DNA from: Cladochytrium replicatum
Taxonomy: Eukaryota; Chytridiomycota; Chytridiomycetes; Cladochytriales; Cladochytriaceae
NCBI GenBank assembly: GCA_025526935.1
Contig: JAHLKD010000040.1
Span: forward strand, 1 to 64,000
Length of the DNA stretch: 64,000 bases
Direction of reading: 5' to 3'
The position numbers and the translations under genes were made by a program. The notes under the pieces were generated by a model. It had not been told where the DNA came from and made no database searches. It saw nothing but the letters and a program-made list of their open reading frames with translations. Below are positions 54,442-64,000 of this stretch, piece after piece (position 1 is the stretch's first letter; every line of letters begins with the position of its first letter).

Positions 54442-57381
54442 ATGGGTTCCTACGGAAATCCTTCTCCACGCTCATCTATTGTCGACCTGCAAGCAGACAG
54501 CGAAAGTTGGAATCTGGCCTTATCTGCTCTCTCCGCTACATCCAATGCTTCAAGCCCTAATCAGTCGTATCTCAATCGTTCCGATGCCAGTTTGAACTGG
54601 TCAAACTCTAATGCACATTTATCGCTTTCGGGGGTACCAACCACTTGGGAGTCACCACCGCAAGCTATGGGAACAGGAATGCACGGGCTTCCATCGATTC
54701 CAGCCCATGCGCAACCTCCGTTGCCTCGAAATCACAGTACGGCACAGCTCTCGCATGTTTCGCTGGATTCATTCGAGTCGGGCGCTCCGTATATTCAACG
54801 CACGCGTGCGCCGTCCCTAACTGGAGGCTCGACAGCCCCGAGTTGGCATCCCCATGGGCACCAAACAAGTCCACGGTTGCTGGGCATTGGCCGGACGCCG
54901 TCCAACTCCTCGTCACCCCAACACAGGCCGATCGATGTAAGCAACCAATTCGGTATTTCGTCCTTAGGCGTCCATGCTGGAAAGGATTCGCCGTGGGGAT
55001 CGGGCTCCGAGTCAACTGCGGGGTGGTATACTCCTGCTTCGGCAGGAAACTTTGAGCGACCGCCGGCAAGATCGCGGTCGTTTATAGCAATGGAAACTGC
55101 AGTTGGTGGGATGCTACCACCTCCAAAATTTTCGGTCACCTCTCCCCTGACTTCTCCACAACAAGGAATAGATGGCGTTGCGGCATATGATACGTTCGCG
55201 CAAGGTGTGGAACACACTCTCTCTTCAATCACGGCAATCATTTTCATAACAATTTCTTGAATAGGTTTCGATAGCCAAAGTCAATATCGCTCTGTTGAAG
55301 CTACATATGGTGAAGATTGGAGCGACCTCGAGAAAACACGATATGACACGATGATTGACGTGTTCCGGAATTCTTCAGAGAGCGTGGATAAGCGGACTTC
55401 AGTTGGGGTCATTGGAAGTGCTTCGCCCCATGCGTTGGGTCATCGCCGCAGTGAAGGTGGACTTCGTCTCGATACGGCCACTGTACCGGGCTACCGACGT
55501 ACCTCTTCGTATTCACAGCTCTCATCGGCCGGGACTCTTTCTGGCTCTGAAGCATGGATAACGTCTCCCGCCACAAGCAGATATGGGGACGTGCTCAGGT
55601 CAACTATTCTGGAGGATGGGTCTGGAGGTTGGATACCAACCCAGGTGTCACCGCGGTCAACCCCTGGATCTGGCAGACTGCTTCCAACGAATTTTCAGCC
55701 GATGGACGGTCATTCTGGATCTTCAGCGACATACACATCTCTGACTCCAATTACTTATCCGGGAAGCACTTCAGTGACACCAAATGACTACACTTCTCTG
55801 AGTTCCACCATCTTGCCACCTCCCGCGATTTCAAATATTGGCTCCCGTGGTGTTCCACCCCATTACAATGCAGCGAACCGAACATCATTCTCTGATCAGG
55901 GAATCCCACCGAGCATGCTCGCTGCAGCCGCTGCCCAGCATCAACAGATGCAGGAACAGCAGCACTATCAATCTCTCCAGTCGTCATCTCCAAAGCGCCT
56001 CCTACCCGTTTCAAGCAGCACGGATCTCGAGGCTATGATGATAAACGCAATGTCGACTGTGAAGTTAGAATCGCTTGAAAGTTTGGCAACTGATCCGAGC
56101 TTGAAGACGGCATATGCTCATCCAGCTCTTGCGTACTCACGCAAATCGTCGATCGGGATGTCCCCCGGTTTGCAAGGAGGGAGTGTATGGGTTCCAGATT
56201 TCGGATCAGTAATGCTTCCGCCACCTGCCATCGGTACTCTAGACCAGCAGCAACAGCAGATTCCAACTCAGAACCCCTCTCCTCCATCACCGCGGATGAA
56301 TGGTCGAATGCGTGGAGGTTCCGAAGAGCAAAGTGGAGCCACGCAGCAGCAACCTCAGCCAGCAGTGCGGAACCGGATGAGCTGGGCGGCTGCGGCGACG
56401 CAGAAGGCACCTGGAAAGCCGTTAAGCCCCGGAGAAGTAATGCTTTCTTCTTCTGGCGGAAACAGACAGTGTAGCACCGAAAACAGTGCAGCTCCCACCC
56501 GTGTACCTGGTCCATCGACTTCGTCGAGATTCAGGGACGGCTCATTTTCTGCAGACGAAGATGCGCAGAGCGCAAAACCGTTCAACCGCCAGGAGCATAG
56601 GATCAAGGTGCAAGAGATGATCGTTGCAAAGGGATATAATCCTGGCCCAAAAGCTTTCAATTGCAACCCTCCGAATGTGAGATGCGAGAACGTCCAATGA
56701 GTTCTTTTCTCATATATTCAATTTAGGCGCGATATTTTGTGATCAAGTCTTACACCGAAGACGATGTGCACAAGTCACTTAAATACGGGATCTGGGCGTC
56801 GACCGAAATCGGCAACCGGCGACTTAATCAGGCATATCTCGAGTCTCATACGTCTGGTCCTGTCTATCTCTTCTACAGTGTGAACGCCAGTGGACACTTT
56901 TGCGGTATTGCGGAAATGCAAACGGGAGTCGACTGGGATACCAGTTCCCAAGTCTGGGCACAAGAAGGGAAGTGGAAAGGGACTTTCGAAGTGCGCTGGA
57001 TATTTGTCAAGGACATCCCAAATGCAGTCTTGCGGCATTTGCGTGTTGTGTAAGTAGAGCAATGTAGCCGACTCGTGCCAACTATTCTAAATGTGGAATT
57101 CGATTCGCCTTCTTTCTAAAATCAGGAACAACGAAAACAAGCCTGTGACCAACTCTCGGGACACTCAGGAGCTGATGCCGGATGTGGGTCGCGAGATGCT
57201 CAGGATCTTTTCTGAATTTAAGTCGCGCACGTGCATACTCGACGACTGGGTATGGTATGATCAGCGAGAAGAGGAGGAGCATATGAGGAAACAAGGTGGC
57301 GGTAATGGAAAGGGAGGATACACTTCTTCATCCGGGATCGTATCGGGCTCTGCATCCGGAGCGGAGGACGACGGGGAGTGA
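54442..57381 (+). CDS. YTH-domain RNA-binding protein (m6A reader, YTHDF-like)
   Basis: Exons 54442-55204, 55265-56676, 56727-57049, 57126-57381 give 917 aa from ATG in [12 protein letters not shown]. The first ~700 residues are disordered, rich in Ser, Pro, Gln and Gly, as in YTHDF readers. The YTH domain begins at exon 3 (about residue 726): [20 protein letters not shown] followed by [61 protein letters not shown]. The tryptophans of GIWAST and of the WAQEGKWKG loop are those that form the aromatic cage for N6-methyladenosine in known YTH structures. The [15 protein letters not shown] helix completes the fold. A YTHDF-type reader implies that an m6A writer exists elsewhere in this genome (inference). 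Confidence 0.94.
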
Positions 57382-57561
57382 ATTGTATTCAGTGTTTTTT
57401 TTTCGAAGGACTAGGTTACATTTATGCTCCGAGACTTTTTTCTTTGATTTCTGCAGTTCGGTTATACAAGTATGCTTTATTTTTCTTATTCTCTGAATAT
57501 CGAAATTTGCTTGAAAAATTAGAAGTTATCAGCCACTTAGATTCAGAACCCAGAGACATCA

Positions 57562-60500
57562 ATGCAGCGAAACTTGGTTCCTGGGACTCGACGACGGGGA
57601 ATCGTACCCTCCGCTGCCAGAACAGTCGCCCGTGCTGCAGGAAACATCCGCAACCCTGCTCGCAATGCAGGCTCACAGGCTGGAAACCGCGAACAAGATG
57701 TGTACCTCGCCGCTCTCCATTGCTGTGTTTTCCCGATCCTAGAGTTCGATGCGTCCTCACTTCCAGCAGCAGCGCCGGCTCCCGCACCAGCTCCATCGAA
57801 GGGACACTTTTATAACCCGCTCGAGTTTGCAGGAGTTGGTGGCGGGAATTCGCAGCCAACCCAGATCACAGCAGACACGGTGGTTCTTTCGCAGAAGGTG
57901 GTGGTGTTGTTTAAGACCAAGCTAATTCAGAAGCTGGATGCCTTGCGCATGGCGGGCCAGGTGCCACGACTGAGTGCTTTCGTTGCTGCCGGGAAGAGGT
58001 ACAGAACTGTGATGGTACATTCACATTCTCTAGTTGACAATGCTGTTTGTTTAAAGGTTCAAGGAGCTTCATTTGATGAACTCCCAGTTTGACACAAAGT
58101 TCTACGTCTCGTATACGGACGTGCGAAACATCATCGACCTGTTTGGTCTTGAAGCCAACCGAGCCATCGGCACAACGGCCGTTGGTGAGGAACACGACCA
58201 GCTTCTCTTTTTCGTGATGGACATGGCCATGGGTACTATCCGGGAGGCAATCTCGGACGGCGAGACCTCGCTTGATCTCAAATCACGGGTGCTGGCGCAT
58301 CCGATCCTGAAACCCAACGAAGGGTTCAAGCCGCATGTGATTAGATACACCCAGTCGACACGGGAGCTCCGGAGCGAGCTTGCGTCTACGGGGTCCAACC
58401 TGCCGCAATGGGTAGGTCTTGTTTTTGGAAAGACGAGGGAGGAGTTGCAGACGGATCTGCAGGCGGCGAGGCAGACGGGAACAGATCGAGCAGCGGTAGC
58501 AATGTTGAAGAGGATGAAGATGCAGATCGAGCAGGATCAGATGCCTGGATATACGCGTTACGATTTCTTGGATGAGACGCATTATGCAAACTGGAGGACA
58601 AAGGAGCTGCATAAGATTAGCCAGCTATTGGAATTCACTCTGCGACGTGCGCCCAAATGCCGTGATGTAAGGGGGTGACGGGAGACTGCGGCCTAACTTA
58701 CGTTCACTTTCGTAGGTACCGCCATCCGATGATCCCCGCCTCCCACGCACCCCTGAAGCATATTACCTGATACTGCTCCGTGCGACCTTCCAGCAGGACA
58801 GTGTCTCGACCGCGGCTGAGCGCGGTGAAGCTGTTAAGCTCTCGAAAGCGTCCAAAGCTATTTTGAAGGAGTGCGCTTTGCGATGGCGTATTTCGGATGA
58901 ATACCGTCAACTGGCTGAGATGGAGATTTTTGCGCAGAGCCTGAGGCAAGGAACTACCAGCATTTCAAACGTGTGGAAGCTGTCGCTAAAAGAGACGATG
59001 ACGATTGCGACAAAGCTATCGAGAAATGCGGATGTATGCATTGTTCTAGTATCTGATTTATTGGATTGGCTGACGATTGTTACAGCTTAAGAAGTATGTC
59101 GAGGTACTAAAGGTCGTTTGGGATGCATTGATGAGCTCTTTCACAATGGTGCTGGAGAAACCTTCTACAAGCAACACAAAAGTGTCGGACGAGCTGAAGA
59201 TATCGCTCATGGCGCTGGAAAACATTGATCAGGACCCACAATGGCGGAACAAATACAAAGGAGTGGTGCTTCAGCGTCAGCTTGAAGAAAGCATCGTGGT
59301 ATGTGAATTTCCTGCAAATCAGTGTTGTAGATTCATGACTTTCCACAGCGTGGTTGTGATAGCCGAGTGAACCTTATCCGGAGCAAGCTTAGTTCCAAGT
59401 CACGGCACATCGAGCGGGTTACACTCCTTGCAAGAGCTCTAAGTGTCGAGATCAACCACGTGCACCTTACCTTCTCGGAACCCATCTCCGGAATCAACGT
59501 CATGGACATCGCGGGTCGCACTTACATGACGTACTTCAAGATGCAGCTGCAATCGTTCTCGGAGGCAGCAGAGCAACTGGACCATCGGCTTGCCGCAGGA
59601 GCTGTGATTGAAAACGAGGAAGAAGGTGTTTACAGTATTGCTGAAATCTTGGAGCTACACAAGCATGTGACGAAGTTGTATGAGAGCGTAGCGGACATGC
59701 CTATACCGTATGTAGCAACTGGCGTGAGCGGGATAATTGCTGATGGCTTTCTGTTTAGACACGAGCTGAAGGAGTTTGATGCGGAGAAATGGGTTTCACC
59801 GTTCGTGTTTCGATGGCTTAAGAACATGGGTCAGAAGTGGGGAACGTGGGTCGAGAACGCGGTTGCTCTTGAGAAAAAGCAAGGCGTAAGTCGCAGTTTG
59901 CTCTTGCGGTTTTATGAAACTGATCATCTTGAAGTTCGCACCATTCCTTCCGCCGGATGTGATGTACTCATCTTCGGTTGTGGATTTGTTCACTAGCTTC
60001 CATGCTGGTTTGGACTTTTTCGATCAAGTGTCTTTCCGCGACACACAGCGACACAAGGATATGATGACAAACTTTGTACAGGTAAGTACCGGATCAATTA
60101 TTGCTGAATTATTTGACATGATCTTTCCAAGATGATCAAAAATTCGTTGGCAAAATACTCGGAGATGATGCTTGAGGAATTCTTGGAGATAATGGATCCG
60201 CAGAGAGCTAAAAAGATGGAAGACTACTCCTATGAGGTAAACACGTTCAGGGTTGACTTCAATAGCTTGCAGGATAGGGTCTAATTCATTAACTTCATTA
60301 GTCGTGCATGAAGCTGAATAACGTCATCGGTGCATGTTACAAGGTTCAAGAATTATTCGATCGACTCAATATTCGCATGGATGGTGAAATCAAAGAGGAC
60401 GCTCAGCGGTATGAGCCCGACCCCAACAACGCGAAGTTCCAGATCGGAATAGTCAGAGCTGCCGATCTACTCGCTTGCGATGCCGGAAAGACATCCGATC

Positions 60501-61743
60501 CGTACGTGACAATCTTTTCACAGCCGGGAAAGAAGCTCTTGTTCAAGTCCCGCGTGATCGATCGAACACTCAATCCAGTTTGGAATCAGCCTGTGGAGTT
60601 CAGCTTGCCGAATAGTACTCCCGATGGTCGAGGATGGGACCTCGATCTTGAAGTTTGGGATGCTGATACGTTTGGTGGTGATGATTTGTGTGGTGACGGT
60701 GCGACGATTCGATTAAAGGACAAGAAATATTTGAACTATTTGGCCCACGAGGAACGATTCCAGTTGAACCCGCAAGGAACACTGTACATAAGAATAACCC
60801 GAGACGGCTGGATCGATGATTCGAAGTTCTATGTTTTGAAAGCGCGAGAGGCGGTGTATATTGCGGCGGATAGCATGGTGCAGATTTACACAGATTCGGT
60901 AGGGACGAATATGGGTCATGGTGAAATGCAACCTGATTCTTTCATATACAGATCGTCGGACATGTTCGAACGAAGATTGGCGAAATCTTGGAGAAAGTCA
61001 CACAGTCTAGCTCGCTTGTGAATCGATTTAACGAATTTTTCTCCAAGATCCAGCTGAAAAAGAAGGAAGGGCAGGCACATGGAGCGTCTGCGAAGGATGC
61101 TCAAATTACAGACACCTCCATTGAAGACCTTATTTCTCCATTGTTGCATTATCTCGACAGGCAGTTGGGGCAGTTCAACGAAACTCTCACCCCTGATCTT
61201 AATCGCTGGCTTCTGGAGAGCGACCGCTATGCCCGACCGCTCGGTCGCAAACGTAATGCTGCGGCTGCTCGTGCGGCCACTGGAGGTAGCAACAGCAGCG
61301 TTTTTGATCTGCCCTCAGACCTATCAGAAAAGCCCTCTCTACTGATCAAGCTCATCTGGATTCGAACGGTCGGTTGGATTCGAGAGGAAATCAGCACTTA
61401 TGGAACCATTGGAAACGCCAAAACCGAGTGGAAGGAAGAGCGGAAAGAGATTGGACGTCGGAACACGCTGCTGAAGAACGCCAAGAAAGAAGCAAATAGC
61501 AGCGCATCACCGGCAACGCCATTGCCCACACAACCATGGAACGCTCGCGGAGTTTCCTTGGCAAAGGCTCAACTGACAGCGCAGGAGAAACAGAACGTGA
61601 TGGTGCTCGACATCATTATTGAGTATCTGAAAGCACTTTTCTGCTGCGAAATCGATGGTGAGGTTACCGGTTTCTCTGTGAGCGAACTCGAGGATGCCGG
61701 AGAGTACAAAAAGTTGCGGCAGCTGATCCAGTTGCTTATGTGA
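57562..61743 (+). CDS. Munc13-like protein with MHD and C2 domains (fungal Ync13/Git1 type)
   Basis: Nine exons keep frame: 57562-57998, 58057-58666, 58716-59033, 59086-59298, 59349-59885, 59935-60081, 60132-60236, 60302-60898, 60952-61743, giving 1251 aa. The order MHD1-C2-MHD2 is that of fungal Munc13 relatives. MHD1-like helices lie at about residues 500-780. A C2 domain lies at about 825-935 (FQIGIVRAADLLACDAGKTS followed by DPYVTIF, then LDLEVWDADTFGGDDLCGDG) with the calcium-binding aspartate loops largely kept. The second MUN homology part follows (LISPLLHYLDRQLGQFNETL, LIKLIWIRTVGWIREEI). Animal UNC13 primes SNAREs for vesicle fusion; fission-yeast relatives act in septation-linked exo/endocytosis and in cAMP signalling. 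Which role applies here is open. The N-terminal ~70 residues are basic and weakly conserved. Confidence 0.88.
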
Positions 61744-61950
61744 ATGAATTCTATGACTCTGGCCTGTCGAAAAGGATATCTTCCCTTCATTTCCTGTCTG
61801 ATATTTGGTGGTGATCATCTTGTTCATTTGGGTGGCGCGGCCGAAAATTTTGTGCAACCTTTTTCCAAAAATTAACCAGCGGCTACACCTTATTATCTGA
61901 TTTGTCCACATAACGAAGTTCTCGATTTTCCTAGTTGTCGCTACCTCCCT
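61744..61950. other. Short spacer after the MHD/C2 gene
   Basis: AT-rich 3' flank of the MHD/C2 gene leading into the aminopeptidase relic. No feature is seen. Confidence 0.5.
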
Positions 61951-62519
61951 ATACGCAGCAAGTAAGTGGCTGCGTGCGCTGGTAGTGCTTCCGGAGCTCA
62001 CCAACGCGCAAACGTTCTTTGTCGGGCCAACAGCGTGCCATTCCTTCGAATGAATGTTGAGCGACTCTCGTCCCGCTTGGAATCGCTGGTTAGCAGCTCG
62101 GCAGGACGGGATGAACTCAGGAGCAAGCTCGATTCCGGACTCCACTTGATCGAGCTCGCCGGAAACCAAAGAGTTTGGATGCCCGAGGACCAGGTTCTGA
62201 CAGACGAAGCACGTTCGTTCCTTTGACTTGACGGACTAGCCTCTCGAAGTCGTTGTTGCTCAGAGTCAACGATTGGCGGGCGGTGAGGAACAAACTTGGC
62301 GCAAAATTGAAACAGAACATCATTGTGCCTTTAAATTTGACTCTCACAGCTATCCCCACTGGTTTGTCTCAGCAATCATTGGTCAACACCTTGATTCCCA
62401 ACATCAGCAAGGCGAACTTGAACTCAACCCTGATGACCTTGTCTGGCTTCTTCAACCGTTACTACACCTCGACCTATGGCGTGCAGTCAGCGCAATGGCT
62501 GTATATTTAGATACCTCTC

Positions 62520-63158
62520 TTGGTGTAGTCATTTTTTACTAAAGACAAAGTCTATTTGCGTGGAGGTTATATTATCTTCATGGAGCTTTGGATACCGCAA
62601 ATCCATCACACAAAACTCTTCCAAAATAGATGCAGCTATGTTGATGAATCCTTCTAATTCTGCACTCTCTGTTGGCAAACAGAATGCTTCATTTCTTACC
62701 ACCACAACACTCCCCAAGAGCAGCAGACAACCACGTCTTGGTGTAAGGTTTGATAACCACGTCTGGTGTAAGGTTTGATAACCACGTCTGGTGTAAGGTT
62801 TGATACAGCGATGGACAGCAATGTTTCCAAAAATTCAAACATAACATAACCAGAAATTATGGGGGTGAAGTATTAGACGGAGCTTCATCTGCATCATTAA
62901 GTCTATACTCCCCAACAATGGCTGATAATGGATTAAACAAAGTTTCATTCTAGATTACACCAGCAATTCAGTCACGTACATTTGCGGAAAATCCTGTAAA
63001 CTTTACATTCACTGGGAAAGAACCTGCCCGAAGTCAGGAGTGATGCACTTGATTTTGTTAACTCATCTGTTATACAGAACTGCATAATTTGCAATCAGAC
63101 CAAGGCTGTACAACCTCCAAATTACTCAACCCTAAGCCAGCACTGAGGAAATTATAAC
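62520..63158 (+). mobile_element. Copia-type scrap inside the aminopeptidase relic
   Basis: 62940-63140 translates to the zinc-binding head of a copia integrase (LHQQFSHVHLRKIL, then DFVNSSVIQNCIICNQTK, PPNYSTLS), matching family A (LHQQFGHIHLRTIF, NLVNKSIMQNCLVCSRTK, PIYSTIS) at the protein level. The DNA is too diverged for family A. The rest of the insert is AT-rich and unassigned, with a 25-bp unit three times over at about 62731-62805. It is an old, broken fragment without LTRs in view; the exact borders are uncertain. Confidence 0.6.
62731..62805. repeat. 25-bp tandem repeat, three units
   Basis: Unit AACCACGTCTGGTGTAAGGT plus TTGAT, three times in a row; the first unit is one base longer. 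It lies in the foreign insert of the aminopeptidase relic. Confidence 0.85.
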
Positions 63159-63768
63159 ACCTACATACTGATGCAGTACTGCCAGAGGTGCTCCTGGAGC
63201 CAACGACAACGGAACTGGGTCAGTGTCAGTACTCTAGCTCTTCAGGATTCTTGTGAGGCTGGGTTTGTGCCCACCAAGACTCTCGTGTTCCACTGGTACG
63301 CTGCTGAGGAGGTTTGCGTGGTTCCCAAGCAATCGCAAAAGGCTACAAGGCGGCAAGTGCCAAGGTTGGCGGGATGTTGCAGCTTGACATGGTGTGAGCT
63401 ACCATTCTCGTTTGTGGGACCACAAACTGATATTGTTACTTTAAAGTGGTTACAGGCCGACTGCTCCTGGTATTATCGGCCTTGTTACCGACTTTGTTAG
63501 CACAACCCTCAACAGTTTCTTGAAGCTGATCATCGGCAACTATGCAAACATTGGACGCACGGAATTCAGGTGTGGTTATGCTGGCCTCGACCATGCCAGC
63601 TGGAACCGCACTTGCTAATCCTCCGTTTTGCCCTTTGAGGCCACCATCAGCACCGACAACCCAAACATCCACACCACAAGGAAAGTTATCGACAGGTTGG
63701 TCAACTTCGACCACATGGTGCAGTTCACTCGTTTTGGACTTGGCTTCTTGATTAAGCTCAGCACTTGA

Positions 63769-64000
63769 ACAATTGGTTTCATTTTGATCCAGCCTCTTTT
63801 TGCTAAACGAGATCTCTATAAGCATCTTTCTATGACCGAGCTACTTCATCATTGATTGCACGGGTTTGATCCCATTTGCTAATGCCTTCCTCTGTGCGTC
63901 CTTCACACCAAATCTCAGAAAATACACAACCTCTCAATTGTGTTCCCAACATCGTTTTAAGATTGATTCTTATGGTTTTATCCCCCACCAATTATCTGTG
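63769..64000. other. Right window end, nothing recognised
   Basis: 230 bp after the relic's stop. I see no domain, LTR end or splice structure. Confidence 0.5.

Larger units (their letters stand above)
61951..63768 (+). pseudogene. M28 leucyl-aminopeptidase relic, split by a copia scrap
   Basis: Pieces of a fungal secreted-type zinc aminopeptidase (M28) in order. A propeptide-like part lies at about 62050-62226 (GNQRVWMPEDQVLTDEAR), then LNSTLMTLSGFFNRYYTSTYG followed by VQSAQWL to 62510. After foreign DNA come APGANDNGTGSVSVL (63192), GFVPTKTLVFHWYAAEE, SQAIAKGYK, KVGGMLQLDM, and NIGRTEFRCGYAGLDHASWN to a C-terminus ending GLGFLIKLST at 63768. The right half is scattered over three frames with stops. 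The segment with the first metal ligands (usual HxD) is missing. The HWYAAEE block with the Glu-Glu active-site pair is still legible. It is therefore a dead host gene; the propeptide half alone could not be active. Confidence 0.8.

Overview
The window reads as nuclear DNA of a fungus. The genes carry many short introns (about 50-170 nt, GT...AG). The gene set is fungal: a Ysc84-type actin regulator, a Leu5-type mitochondrial carrier, DIS3/Rrp44, a Munc13-like C2 protein of the fungal kind, and a secreted-type M28 aminopeptidase. A chytrid or other early-diverging fungus is possible, but I cannot fix the lineage from sequence alone.

Positions 1-32720 are a stack of mobile elements inserted into one another. 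From the outside in, a copy of an unrecognised coiled-coil gene (32170-32720) holds a shortened hAT DNA transposon (hAT-2, 31503-32169). Next to it lies a Ty1/copia element of family B (B2), then a family A copia (P3), then a second family B element (B1). B1 was hit twice. On its left a family A element M2 carries P1, which carries M1. On its right sits a 12-kb hAT transposon (hAT-1, 11827-23852) with an 8-bp target duplication, an open 811-aa transposase, a second (cargo) gene, and a tandem array of palindromic motifs. A whole-looking family A copia element (16508-23067) with matching 599-bp LTRs lies in that array. The outer left halves of M1, P1, M2, B1 and P3 must lie left of position 1.

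Positions 32900-61750 are an ordinary gene-dense host region: a low-complexity AT-hook protein (-), KIN17 (+), GDP-mannose pyrophosphorylase A (+), a one-span membrane protein with internal repeats (-), a FAR-17a/AIG1-like multi-span protein (+), a YSC84/SH3YL1-like protein (+), an LRR/F-box-like protein (+), a small ORF (-) divergent from DIS3/Rrp44 (+), a mitochondrial carrier (+), a YTH-domain RNA reader (+) and a Munc13-like MHD/C2 protein (+). Most were placed exon by exon from conserved protein blocks and splice sites.

Positions 61950-63768 hold a decayed M28 leucyl-aminopeptidase gene whose middle is replaced by a scrap of a copia element. The last 230 bp show nothing recognisable.

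The most interesting part is the transposon nest. Five separate junctions fall in the same ~215-bp slice of copia integrase coding sequence, and three family A junctions share the target CAGAATCC. The hAT termini carry a ~96-bp periodic array of a perfect inverted-repeat motif.
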